Positions 1 to 5,662 are shown, counted from the first letter of the stretch. The stretch is 7,480 bases of DNA from Candidatus Sungbacteria bacterium RIFCSPLOWO2_01_FULL_47_10 (GCA_001820675.1 MHQO01000033.1:2356-9835), one strand, 5' to 3'. Notes: a model not told the origin generated them from the letters alone. Program-made: numbers and translations.

Positions 1-277
1 TAGAATCATATTCTCCGGCACACCCCCCCAACATGGCTAGTCCCAATCCCATCGTATTCGTGACCATCTGGACAACCATAAGGGCCGCCTGAACTGCAAC
101 ATTCAGTGCAAGCATTGCCCACCCCCCGCATCCTCCGCACCACCATGTTACAATTGCGCCGAGTACCATCCCAAATATTGCCCCAAATCCACCCCCCGCA
201 TATGCAGGGAGGGGAACCAATGCAACAGACAGAAATGCGATAAGTGTTAAGATTGTAAATATTTTCGGGAATTTCAT
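1..277 (-). CDS. Small exported Cys/Gly-rich hydrophobic protein, 3' end beyond the window
   Basis: Reading the minus strand from ATG at 277 gives 92 codons with no stop before the window edge, so the C-terminus is missing. Residues 1-27 form a clear signal peptide: Lys at 2 and 5, a hydrophobic core at about 6-21, and an A-Y-A cleavage site before a GGG stretch. The mature part is hydrophobic and glycine-rich, with a WWCGGCGGW motif (Cys47, Cys50) and a further Cys86. Its ATG overlaps the TGA of the upstream membrane-protein gene (ATGA), which supports both the frame and translational coupling. A different minus-strand frame at 6-284 is open but lacks a signal peptide and is taken as a shadow. 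I do not recognise the family. It may be a small membrane-inserted or surface component acting with its two operon neighbours, but that is inference. Confidence 0.75.
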   Translation of the reverse strand, partial: MKFPKIFTILTLIAFLSVALVPLPAYAGGGFGAIFGMVLGAIVTWWCGGCGGWAMLALNVAVQAALMVVQMVTNTMGLGLAMLGGCAGEYDS

Positions 278-1134
278 GAAGCAATTTCTTCCTGTTTTAC
301 TGTTTTGACACCGTTTTCTTCACTATCTTTTTTAAGAAAATAGTACATATGATATACGACAAGATCAAAATAGATGGAAACAAGCACCCACGGAAGTGAA
401 TAAATAAAAACCCGTAGCATGGATTCTTTTCGTAAGGACATATCTGCAAGGAGTGATAATTTTGCCATAAATATTCCATTGAGGACAAGGATATAAATAA
501 TACCGCATCCCAAAAAAGTCCCAATGAGAAGTGAGGCGATTTTTAAGGAGAAACGGGATACTCTCTGAAAGCTTAACCACGCGGATGCGACAAGGCCTCT
601 TTTTTCAAGGACAAGAATGAACGGTGCGACAGAAAGAGAAACAGCCATGTATATTCCGGGAACTCCAAGAACTAACATTGGAGGAAGCGCCACAAGATAC
701 ATTGTTATGTCTTGTGTGACAATCTCCATCTGAATTCCAAAGAATCGTAAAATTGTTAACGCAATTAGAGGAAGCGCCATAAAGGCGGTAAATGAGATAA
801 AGGTGGCAAGTAAAACAAATAAAGAATAGCGGTGGAGGTTTTTAAGGCCGTTCAGCACGGATTGGCCCGCCGACATACCGATAAAACAAAAATAGAGCGA
901 GGCGAACCCCCAAAATACGAGAAGTATCGCAACGGCGGCGGGAAAGAAAATGAGAGGATGAAAATAGGAAAATTTGTCGGGTTCCCACTGAAGCCGTACA
1001 AAATTTTCAAGCATGACCTGGCGGGAAAGTTCGGATGCGGCGGTGAACGCGTAAATAATCAGAAAAAATACTCCGAAACGCTTTGTGTAATCGCGAAAGG
1101 CATCTTTGATAATTTGTATGTAAGGAAATTGCAT
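274..1134 (-). CDS. Six-helix integral membrane protein, YciC/GDPD-membrane-domain-like
   Basis: This 286-residue protein has about six hydrophobic segments, near residues 20-34, 60-87, 103-132, 144-176, 196-226 and 240-266. It has no signal peptide and ends in a charged cytoplasmic-looking tail (about 268-286). The stretch at about 166-192 (SLSVAPFILVLEKRGLVASA followed by W.SF) resembles the conserved 'pilvle..g...Alk.S' region of poorly characterised YciC-like / glycerophosphodiesterase membrane-domain proteins, so that family is a tentative assignment. No catalytic motif is visible. The start at 1134 lies 14 nt after the upstream stop codon and has no good Shine-Dalgarno; expression is probably by operon read-through. 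The stop overlaps the next ATG as ATGA. The role is unknown; with two exported neighbours, an envelope function is likely. Confidence 0.85.
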   Translation of the reverse strand: MQFPYIQIIKDAFRDYTKRFGVFFLIIYAFTAASELSRQVMLENFVRLQWEPDKFSYFHPLIFFPAAVAILLVFWGFASLYFCFIGMSAGQSVLNGLKNLHRYSLFVLLATFISFTAFMALPLIALTILRFFGIQMEIVTQDITMYLVALPPMLVLGVPGIYMAVSLSVAPFILVLEKRGLVASAWLSFQRVSRFSLKIASLLIGTFLGCGIIYILVLNGIFMAKLSLLADMSLRKESMLRVFIYSLPWVLVSIYFDLVVYHMYYFLKKDSEENGVKTVKQEEIAS

Positions 1135-1148
1135 ATATTTGAGTGGAA

Positions 1149-3047
1149 TTATTGATCGGTAAGCATAAGAGATTGTGAGGATGTTTTTTCCTGGTTGTCG
1201 GTACAGGTCAGTTCTAAAAGAGTCGGGCTTTCATATCGCAGATTTATCTTTCCCGCCATCGGCCTGTCTTGCAATTCTATTTCCGGGGTGCTCGTGCCTG
1301 TCTCCGCACCGCCCTCCTCCGTGCGCACCGCTTCTTCGGGAGTTACCATTCCTCCGGAATCAATGCAAAATTGCAGGTCTTCGGTCATGGTCCACCCGCA
1401 GTCTCCACTTGGCTGTATTTCACAGGCCGCCTCCTGATAGCATAAGTACACAGTATCCCATTGGCAACTGGTTGCGACCGGTTCCGGGGCACAAATCTGA
1501 TAACTGCATCCGGTTTTGATACATGGCGAAACAGGTGCAGGTGGAAGTGATTCTGTGACCGCGGGTCCCTCCTCTACGGTAAAAGGGAGGGTATTGCTGA
1601 TGCCGTAATTATTTCCCATCGATATTCCATATCTTCCGGGGAGAACAGGGATATCCGGGTCTGTGCAGGGCGGATCTTTAAAACTGCAGGCGGGTACGAT
1701 ACTTTCCGGTATGATAAAGGAAAGGGATGTTCCATCGTACGAAGGCGCGTTTATAAGAAAGAGCTCTTGTGAAAGATTCGGAGGGAGTATGTATATTTCA
1801 TTATCAGTAAGAAAATTTTGCCCTCTTGCGATAACCACCGTACCGACGGGCCCGAAAGAGGGGGTAAGAGAAGAAATGGTTGGACCATCAGGAATTTTTT
1901 CAAGATAATTTTCGACACTCCACCCTATTGTGGCGCCAAGACCGTATCGAACTTGCCACCACCAATATCCGTCCATACTCACCGGCCCGTCCAAAATAAC
2001 CCCGGTTGAATTAAATCCGACCGTGGTGATAATTTCTGCGTTGACCGCAGGTTGTGTGCGGGCATTAAGATTCGATGTGGTCCGAACACGGTCTCCGATT
2101 TTAAATTTCGTGCTGACTCCCGCGGAGATACTTGTATAGTCAGGCGTTGGTGACGGAGGAAAGAGAAAGAGTGTTATGGTATCTTGCGCGCGCGGCGCGG
2201 TTTGAGGCGGCCCGTCATAGCAGGTAAGGATGAGGTCGATAAATTGGGTCGTCTGGAGGTTCGAATAATTGATCGTGGCGGACCCCGAAAGACTCGTTGC
2301 GCTCTCAAGCTGGGATCCGGGCGGCTCGTTCGTAAAAGCACACGAAGCATCGGGCGCGCTAAAATTTTTTGAGGTCCAGGCAACCTTGAGCGAGTCGGTC
2401 GTAAGCGCGTTGATAACGCCGTCGGAGTTATTGATTTTTATATCCGCGGCAAGCGTTTGGGAGGAGGGTGGAGGCGAGGGAAACGCCCCCGCATCGGCGG
2501 AGAAATAAACGTTCCACGATTTCGAGAGAAAATTGTTTTCTTTGCTTGATTCCGGAATTGCCGAAGGGCCGTCATCGTTGACACTCAGCGATATGTAAAA
2601 ACCCGGTTTTTGCGCAAGAGGAAACACGTTTCCTTCATCAGTGCATCCATATGCGAGGGACGACGTATCAGCTTCAAATGATTCTCCTGCCTTGAGTCCT
2701 GAGATGACCCAATCGCACGATACCGAAAGCGGTTGTTCGGTTTTCTGGTATCCGAAGCTTACCTTATTTAAAATGGCATGAAATGTTGCCGCGTCGCGTG
2801 TTCCTGTGTTTTTGACGCGAAAGTGAATGATAACCGGAGACCCATCGAGGGGTTGGACAGGATCGACCCATATCGAATCGGCGACAAGATCGACGGAAGA
2901 GGTTTGGGCGGATGACAGTTCCGCCGTTTTGGGAAAAAAATAAAAGGCCGCCTTCGGGAGACCAGTGAGCGATATGAGCACCCCAAAAACTACTATGACG
3001 AAACACAGGGAAATGATATCTTTTGTTCGTTGTGGAATAGGCGTCAT
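1149..3047 (-). CDS. Membrane-anchored multidomain surface protein: CARDB, Ig-like, SH3b, IPT/TIG, eight-cysteine cluster
   Basis: This 632-residue protein has an N-terminal hydrophobic anchor (about 11-28) and an extracellular-looking mosaic. A CARDB-like domain spans about 50-182 (V.NTGT.DA and E..KENN signatures). A proline-rich linker (190-196) leads to an Ig-like domain at about 198-296. An SH3b domain lies at about 315-385 (GDRVRTTSNLNAR and YWWWQVRYG..IGWS, typical of bacterial SH3). An IPT/TIG domain lies at about 387-491 (SSLTPSFGPVGT, GQNF, GRYGISMGNNYG). A compact cysteine module at 508-562 has Cys509, 514, 519, 528, 536, 542, 550 and 561, with a GCSYQIC start and a DCGWT..... FC end, which I recognise as the eight-cysteine-cluster type. 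A 70-residue acidic tail follows. There is no enzyme motif; binding cell wall or a partner is the likely role. It is the first gene of the minus-strand block. Confidence 0.88.
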   Translation of the reverse strand: MTPIPQRTKDIISLCFVIVVFGVLISLTGLPKAAFYFFPKTAELSSAQTSSVDLVADSIWVDPVQPLDGSPVIIHFRVKNTGTRDAATFHAILNKVSFGYQKTEQPLSVSCDWVISGLKAGESFEADTSSLAYGCTDEGNVFPLAQKPGFYISLSVNDDGPSAIPESSKENNFLSKSWNVYFSADAGAFPSPPPSSQTLAADIKINNSDGVINALTTDSLKVAWTSKNFSAPDASCAFTNEPPGSQLESATSLSGSATINYSNLQTTQFIDLILTCYDGPPQTAPRAQDTITLFLFPPSPTPDYTSISAGVSTKFKIGDRVRTTSNLNARTQPAVNAEIITTVGFNSTGVILDGPVSMDGYWWWQVRYGLGATIGWSVENYLEKIPDGPTISSLTPSFGPVGTVVIARGQNFLTDNEIYILPPNLSQELFLINAPSYDGTSLSFIIPESIVPACSFKDPPCTDPDIPVLPGRYGISMGNNYGISNTLPFTVEEGPAVTESLPPAPVSPCIKTGCSYQICAPEPVATSCQWDTVYLCYQEAACEIQPSGDCGWTMTEDLQFCIDSGGMVTPEEAVRTEEGGAETGTSTPEIELQDRPMAGKINLRYESPTLLELTCTDNQEKTSSQSLMLTDQ

Positions 3048-3065
3048 TGTTTTGACCGTTTATTC

Positions 3066-3094
3066 ATTGTATCGTGCCATGAGTCAATATACAA
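3066..3094 (-). promoter_or_regulatory. Possible promoter for the surface-protein operon
   Basis: On the minus strand TTGTAT (3089-3094) and TACAAT (3066-3071) are separated by 17 nt, about 19 nt upstream of the ATG at 3047. The -10 matches 5 of 6 consensus bases, but the -35 matches only 3 of 6, so this is a tentative call. It lies back to back with the stronger plus-strand promoter at 3126-3154. Confidence 0.4.
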
Positions 3095-3125
3095 AGAGAT
3101 TTATCCCCACGGTCTAAGAAAATTT

Positions 3126-3154
3126 TTGACACACCTCCTTCGATACAGTATATA
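3126..3154 (+). promoter_or_regulatory. Sigma70-type promoter for the 3194-3516 unit
   Basis: A perfect TTGACA (3126-3131) is followed after 17 nt by TATATA (3149-3154), within a longer TATATATAGAAT stretch. The predicted start is near 3161, giving a leader of about 33 nt before the ATG at 3194. It is divergent from the surface-protein operon. Confidence 0.75.
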
Positions 3155-3193
3155 TAGAATGACTGTTCTTTAATAAGCGATCGGGAAAGCGCC

Positions 3194-3310
3194 ATGTTTG
3201 TTGCAGTAACGAAGGAAATTTTTCAATGGTTCAGTATGGGGAAGGAATACGAACTGCGCGCGGTCAGGAAGCGGTTTACGCGGCGCACGATCACGAAAGG
3301 AAAAAAATGA
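3194..3310 (+). CDS. 38-aa basic small ORF, possibly the N-terminal part of a frameshifted 107-aa protein
   Basis: The ATG at 3194 opens 38 codons: a hydrophobic start (MFVAV), an amphipathic EIFQWFSMGKEYELRAVRK segment, then a strongly basic tail ending in KGKK. It is the first ATG after the strong promoter at 3126-3154 and has GGGAAAG a few bases upstream. Its start region (3180-3206) closely resembles that of the membrane-protein gene at 5201, which supports this start. The last codons read GGA AAA AAA TGA, and the TGA overlaps the ATG of the following ORF (3307) by ATGA. The A AAA AAA heptamer is in the correct register for a -1 frameshift, which would fuse both ORFs into a 107-residue protein. 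Alternatives are coupled re-initiation, an A7 length error in assembly, or a natural frameshift mutation. I do not recognise a family. Confidence 0.5.
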   Translation: MFVAVTKEIFQWFSMGKEYELRAVRKRFTRRTITKGKK

Positions 3311-3516
3311 CAATCAGCGAGGGGTATTCCGGCAGGCGTTTTCAGGCAGAAATTACGGGAGCAGTGTTTGCGAAGAGCATTGAGGGTATTTTTAGAAAAG
3401 TGCCTTTCGGAAAAATTAATCCCGTTGCAAAAACGAGACGCGAGGCGCTTCGTATCGCAAAAGACACGTGCGGGAATGGAGACGGATATGTTGCGATAAA
3501 AATTCGAAAAATATAA
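3307..3516 (+). CDS. 69-aa hypothetical protein coupled to, or fused with, the preceding small ORF
   Basis: From ATG 3307 the product is 69 residues, rich in Lys/Arg and Gly. It has an FQAEITGAVFAKSIEGIFRK segment predicted as strand/helix, then TRREALRIAKD, a likely helix, and GDGYVAIKIRK, a likely strand. It looks like a small soluble cytoplasmic protein; I do not recognise the family. AAAGGA lies seven bases upstream of the ATG, a good Shine-Dalgarno, and the ATG overlaps the preceding TGA. The same frame stays open upstream to an ATG at 3226, which has AAGGAA upstream, so a 96-residue version is possible; I prefer 3307 because the upstream part overlaps the 3194 ORF. A terminator starts two bases after the TAA. 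Confidence 0.6.
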   Translation: MTISEGYSGRRFQAEITGAVFAKSIEGIFRKVPFGKINPVAKTRREALRIAKDTCGNGDGYVAIKIRKI

Positions 3517-3518
3517 AT

Positions 3519-3541
3519 CAGGGGACGCCCCCCTGTTTTTG
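3519..3541 (+). terminator. Rho-independent terminator of the 3194-3516 unit
   Basis: CAGGGG (3519-3524) pairs with CCCCTG (3530-3535) across a five-base loop, followed immediately by TTTTTG. It begins two bases after the TAA at 3514-3516, so the unit is a closed single transcript with the promoter at 3126. Confidence 0.8.
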
Positions 3542-3639
3542 TTTGAAAGAAAGAATCGTACGGAAAATCGTATAGAAAACCCCATGATTCTTTCAGAAAC
3601 AATGGATGCCCGCAGGAAACATAACAATCACGCACGATG

Positions 3640-3671
3640 ACATTCTCACATTCTTAAGAATATGAGAATGT
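3640..3671. repeat. 32-bp near-perfect palindrome between convergent genes
   Basis: ACATTCTCACATTCTT (3640-3655) is followed directly by AAGAATATGAGAATGT (3656-3671); the 16-bp half-sites are complementary at 15 positions, with one C/A mismatch and no spacer. It lies between the end of the small-ORF unit and the end of the glycosyltransferase gene. Neither side has a T-tract, so it is not a standard terminator. It could be a protein-binding site, a transcript-end hairpin or a repeat element. Confidence 0.75.
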
Positions 3672-3705
3672 TGTATGTGCTTGTCCGGAACGCGCAGGGG
3701 CTTTT

Positions 3706-4866
3706 TTATCGGTAGAGCGCGAGCGTTTCATCGAGCATTTTTTTAAATGTGAATTTTGAAAAAATTTTTTTCTTGATTTCTCCGCCGATGCGTCTTCGCA
3801 ATGATTCGTCGTCAATCAGTTTTTTTACAGCCGTTGCGAGATCACTCGGATTTTTTGGCCGGACAAGAAGGCCGTCTATTTCGTGTTCGATAATGTCGGG
3901 GACGCCCCCCACGTTCGATGCAACGATTGGAAGTCCGGCCATTCCCGCCTCCAGAATCGTATAGGGAAGCCCTTCCTTTATTGACGGAAGAATAAATACG
4001 TCAAACGCGTTTAAAAAACGGCGCGCATTCGGTTTGAAACCGGTGAAATGGACGCGGTTCGCAACGCGAAGGTCTCGAACGAGTTTTTCGAGTTCTTTTT
4101 TTTCTTCACCTTCTCCGACGAGTATGAGCCGTGCCCGTTCCGGCAATTCGCGCAATGCTGAAACGGCAAAGCGAACCCCTTTATTTTTTGTCAGCTCGGC
4201 GATGGTTCCGATGACCGGAAATACAGACTGGTCAATGCCCAGTTGTTTCCGCGCCTCTTTTTTAGAAAAATACATATGCGGCGTTTCACTGATTCCGTTT
4301 GGAATAAGCGCGAATCTGCGAGGAGAAAGAAACGGAAAATGAATCGTGGAATACAGGTCGCGTTTTGTGAGGACGATAGTTGAGTGAGAAAAAAATGCCG
4401 TAAGCCAGCTTAAAAACCATATGGTACATCGGCCGGGCAGGGACCTCTCCTCGTTGAACGGCCACCCATGCGCCGTGAATACGATTTTTGCCTTTTGGTT
4501 GCGGGTTGTGGGTAGTAGGTTGCAGGTACGTGCCGCAAGAGCGCCGAGACCGCCGATCTTGGAACTGTTCAAATGGATGATATCGGGCCGTTCGCTTTTG
4601 AATATTTTCCGGAGCGAAAAAAGAGAAGATATTTCTTTCAATATGTTTATATCGCGTTCAAGATGCGGAATTGGGATAGTTCTAATTCCGGCATCGCTCA
4701 ATTTTTGCATAAGTTCGCCTTTCCCGCCTGATGCCACCGCGACGTCGAATTCATTTTTTGGAAGGTGCGAGGCAAGGTCAAACACATAACGCTGTGCGCC
4801 GCCCCAGTTGGATTTGGTTATTACGTATAAGATTTTTTTCTTTTGCATGGATTGTTTTCGATTCAT
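3706..4866 (-). CDS. GT4-family glycosyltransferase (GT-B fold)
   Basis: A 386-residue cytoplasmic or membrane-associated sugar transferase that probably uses a nucleotide-sugar donor to build envelope glycans; the donor and acceptor cannot be read from the sequence. The N-terminal GT-B half opens with KKKILYVITKSNWGGAQRYV (about 9-28), has the HLNSSKIGGLGALAA segment (98-112) and TAHGWPF (131-137). The C-terminal Glycos_transf_1 half covers about 205-365, with the E-x7-E motif at Glu298/Glu306 in EGLPYTILEAGMAGLPIVAS and GGVPDII after it. Possible starts are GTG 4869, ATG 4866 and ATG 4848. I chose 4866; the last would also keep the whole fold. A short insert at about 114-127 is encoded by AACC-type repeats. 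It stands alone on its strand, with no sugar genes beside it. Confidence 0.92.
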   Translation of the reverse strand: MNRKQSMQKKKILYVITKSNWGGAQRYVFDLASHLPKNEFDVAVASGGKGELMQKLSDAGIRTIPIPHLERDINILKEISSLFSLRKIFKSERPDIIHLNSSKIGGLGALAARTCNLLPTTRNQKAKIVFTAHGWPFNEERSLPGRCTIWFLSWLTAFFSHSTIVLTKRDLYSTIHFPFLSPRRFALIPNGISETPHMYFSKKEARKQLGIDQSVFPVIGTIAELTKNKGVRFAVSALRELPERARLILVGEGEEKKELEKLVRDLRVANRVHFTGFKPNARRFLNAFDVFILPSIKEGLPYTILEAGMAGLPIVASNVGGVPDIIEHEIDGLLVRPKNPSDLATAVKKLIDDESLRRRIGGEIKKKIFSKFTFKKMLDETLALYR

Positions 4867-4921
4867 CACCGCACTTTGATTTTTTCAGGTCTTACTTGCA
4901 TGGTACTGTGTATAACCCCCC

Positions 4922-4950
4922 TTGACAAGTGATTGTTACTTTGCTACAAT
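4922..4950 (+). promoter_or_regulatory. Strong sigma70-type promoter driving the candidate small RNA
   Basis: TTGACA (4922-4927), a 17-nt spacer and TACAAT (4945-4950) match consensus at 11 of 12 positions. The predicted start is near 4957. The first protein gene I accept downstream begins about 245 nt later, beyond a terminator-like hairpin, which points to a non-coding transcript. Confidence 0.75.
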
Positions 4951-4956
4951 GATGTT

Positions 4957-5043
4957 ATGTGAGTGGTTTTGGGCCGCATAACATGAGCCCAATGTACTAC
5001 CTATTGTCGGTAGAAAGCCCAAGGAGCAATCCGCGGGTTTTTT
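4957..5043 (+). ncRNA. Candidate structured small RNA of about 87 nt, family not recognised
   Basis: The transcript would run from the promoter at 4922-4950 to the T-run at 5038-5043. Three helices can be drawn: TTGGGC (4969-4974) with GCCCAA (4987-4992); CTACC (4997-5001) with GGTAG (5009-5013) around a seven-base loop; and a terminator hairpin with CCC/GGG and GGA/TCC capped by a GCAA tetraloop. The GCCCAA sequence occurs again at 5017-5022, inside the 5' arm of the terminator, so TTGGGC can pair with either copy. The second pairing would open the terminator, a switch-like arrangement. It does not match tRNA, SRP RNA, tmRNA or any riboswitch I know. It may be a trans-acting small RNA or a leader attenuator for the gene at 5201. 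Ends are inferred, not observed. Confidence 0.5.
5014..5043 (+). terminator. Terminator hairpin with GCAA tetraloop ending the small RNA
   Basis: CCC (5018-5020) pairs with GGG (5035-5037), and GGA (5023-5025) pairs with TCC (5030-5032) around a GCAA loop, with a 2x2 internal loop between them. AAA (5014-5016) can extend the stem into the T-run at 5038-5043. The stem is modest, but the six T's and the GNRA loop make an intrinsic terminator likely. Confidence 0.6.
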
Positions 5044-5058
5044 ACTTTTTTGAATGTG

Positions 5059-5140
5059 AATTACTAAACTCGTTTTTTCCGTCATTCCGGCCCCGTATCG
5101 CGGTACGAGGCCGGAATGACAATTCTGACGTTTCGTAATT
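5059..5140. repeat. 82-nt nested inverted-repeat element (MITE- or REP-like)
   Basis: The core is a perfect 12-bp inverted repeat, GTCATTCCGGCC (5081-5092) and GGCCGGAATGAC (5109-5120), with an inner CGTA/TACG stem (5094-5097 / 5104-5107). Outside it, AATTAC-t-AAAC (5059-5069) mirrors GTTT-c-GTAATT (5130-5140) with one mismatch. The core resembles the GTCATTCC-type intergenic palindromes found dispersed in many bacterial genomes. No coding frame fits it. It lies between the small-RNA terminator and the gene at 5201. Confidence 0.7.
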
Positions 5141-5200
5141 TGATTTTATTTTCATTGGTGCTACTAATTAAATACAAGTACTTTTACATCGGGAAGAGCC

Positions 5201-5590
5201 ATGAAGGTTGCAGGGCGAGGTGGGCAGGGTGTGATTCGTGTCATCGAATTTATTTGGCATGATATGATCGGATTTCCGCCGGATCTTCCGGCCGTGAATT
5301 ATTCGGGCATGGTGCCGAGAGAAATGTTTTTTATTGTGTTTAAGCGTATGGGGTGGGAGATGGTTCGTATGATGACGTGGCTTTTATTTCTTTTTTCATT
5401 TGCGTTCATGCTGGTGAGTTTGCTTTCTATTGTCATCATTTCTCTTGATGCATTGCGCGTACTTCCGCTTATACCTCATGCAAATGTTTTTCTTATAGTT
5501 GCAGTTTTGCTTGCCGCCTGCCAGCTTTCAAGGGTTGTTGACAGATTCATCTGGAATGGGTTCAAGAATCCATGGAACGTAAACGAATAG
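5201..5590 (+). CDS. Small two-helix membrane protein of unknown function
   Basis: This 129-residue product has a mostly soluble, weakly amphipathic N-terminal part (1-56), a long hydrophobic segment at about 58-82 (MTWLLFLFSFAFMLVSLLSI), a short DALR turn, a second hydrophobic segment at about 92-110, and a short tail ending in NPWNVNE. Both ends are probably on the same side of the membrane. There is no signal peptide and no recognisable family. The ATG at 5201 has GGGAAG nine bases upstream. Its start region (5188-5213) is very similar to that of the ORF at 3194, which supports the start. It is monocistronic in appearance: the small RNA and the palindromic element precede it, and a terminator follows seven bases after its TAG. 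No convincing promoter of its own was found in 5141-5187. Confidence 0.75.
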   Translation: MKVAGRGGQGVIRVIEFIWHDMIGFPPDLPAVNYSGMVPREMFFIVFKRMGWEMVRMMTWLLFLFSFAFMLVSLLSIVIISLDALRVLPLIPHANVFLIVAVLLAACQLSRVVDRFIWNGFKNPWNVNE

Positions 5591-5596
5591 TTTTTT

Positions 5597-5630
5597 GCGC
5601 CGCGATTCATATGCGGCGCTTTATAATTTT
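5597..5630 (+). terminator. Rho-independent terminator after the membrane-protein gene
   Basis: GCGCCGC (5597-5603) pairs perfectly with GCGGCGC (5613-5619) across a nine-base loop, followed by TTTATAATTTT. It isolates the gene at 5201 from the NAD operon promoter 33 nt downstream. Confidence 0.75.
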
Positions 5631-5662
5631 CCTGCGTTGCGCCGCTGGCTCTATACATTCGC

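Noticed and set aside
6..284. 92-codon open frame on the minus strand
   Set aside because: It is out of frame with the signal-peptide-encoding gene starting at 277, whose ATG overlaps the upstream TGA. The rejected frame has no export signal or domain.
2174..2383. Overlapping 60-80 codon frames on both strands inside the surface-protein gene and elsewhere inside the large genes
   Set aside because: Shadows of well-supported genes; they carry no motifs and have no start signals.
3226..3306. N-terminal extension of the 69-aa ORF starting at ATG 3226
   Set aside because: It has a usable AAGGAA upstream and cannot be excluded, but it overlaps the 38-codon ORF that follows the promoter and carries the shared leader. 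The ATGA-coupled start at 3307 has AAAGGA upstream.
3549..3594. GAAAGAATC / GATTCTTTC inverted repeat with a 28-nt loop
   Set aside because: The arms are short (9 bp), the loop is long and no T-tract follows; probably chance, although it lies just after the 3519-3541 terminator.
3223..3635. Two minus-strand frames of 134 and 97 codons
   Set aside because: They lie antisense to the promoter-terminator unit 3126-3540, run across its terminator, and show no recognisable domain.
4952..4981. Nine-residue peptide with two Trp (MLCEWFWAA), like a trp leader
   Set aside because: Its ATG lies upstream of the predicted transcription start and no tryptophan gene follows.
4957..5043. tRNA, SRP RNA, tmRNA or a known riboswitch in the small-RNA region
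   Set aside because: No T-loop GTTCRA, no SRP GGAAGGAAGCAG-type loop and no known aptamer core can be found by eye.
4983..5138. 51-codon plus-strand frame beginning MSPMYYLLSVE
   Set aside because: It runs through the small-RNA terminator and the whole inverted-repeat element, has no Shine-Dalgarno, and the second half is encoded by the palindrome.
5059..5140. CRISPR array
   Set aside because: There is only one palindromic unit, with no repeated unit separated by spacers and no cas gene nearby.
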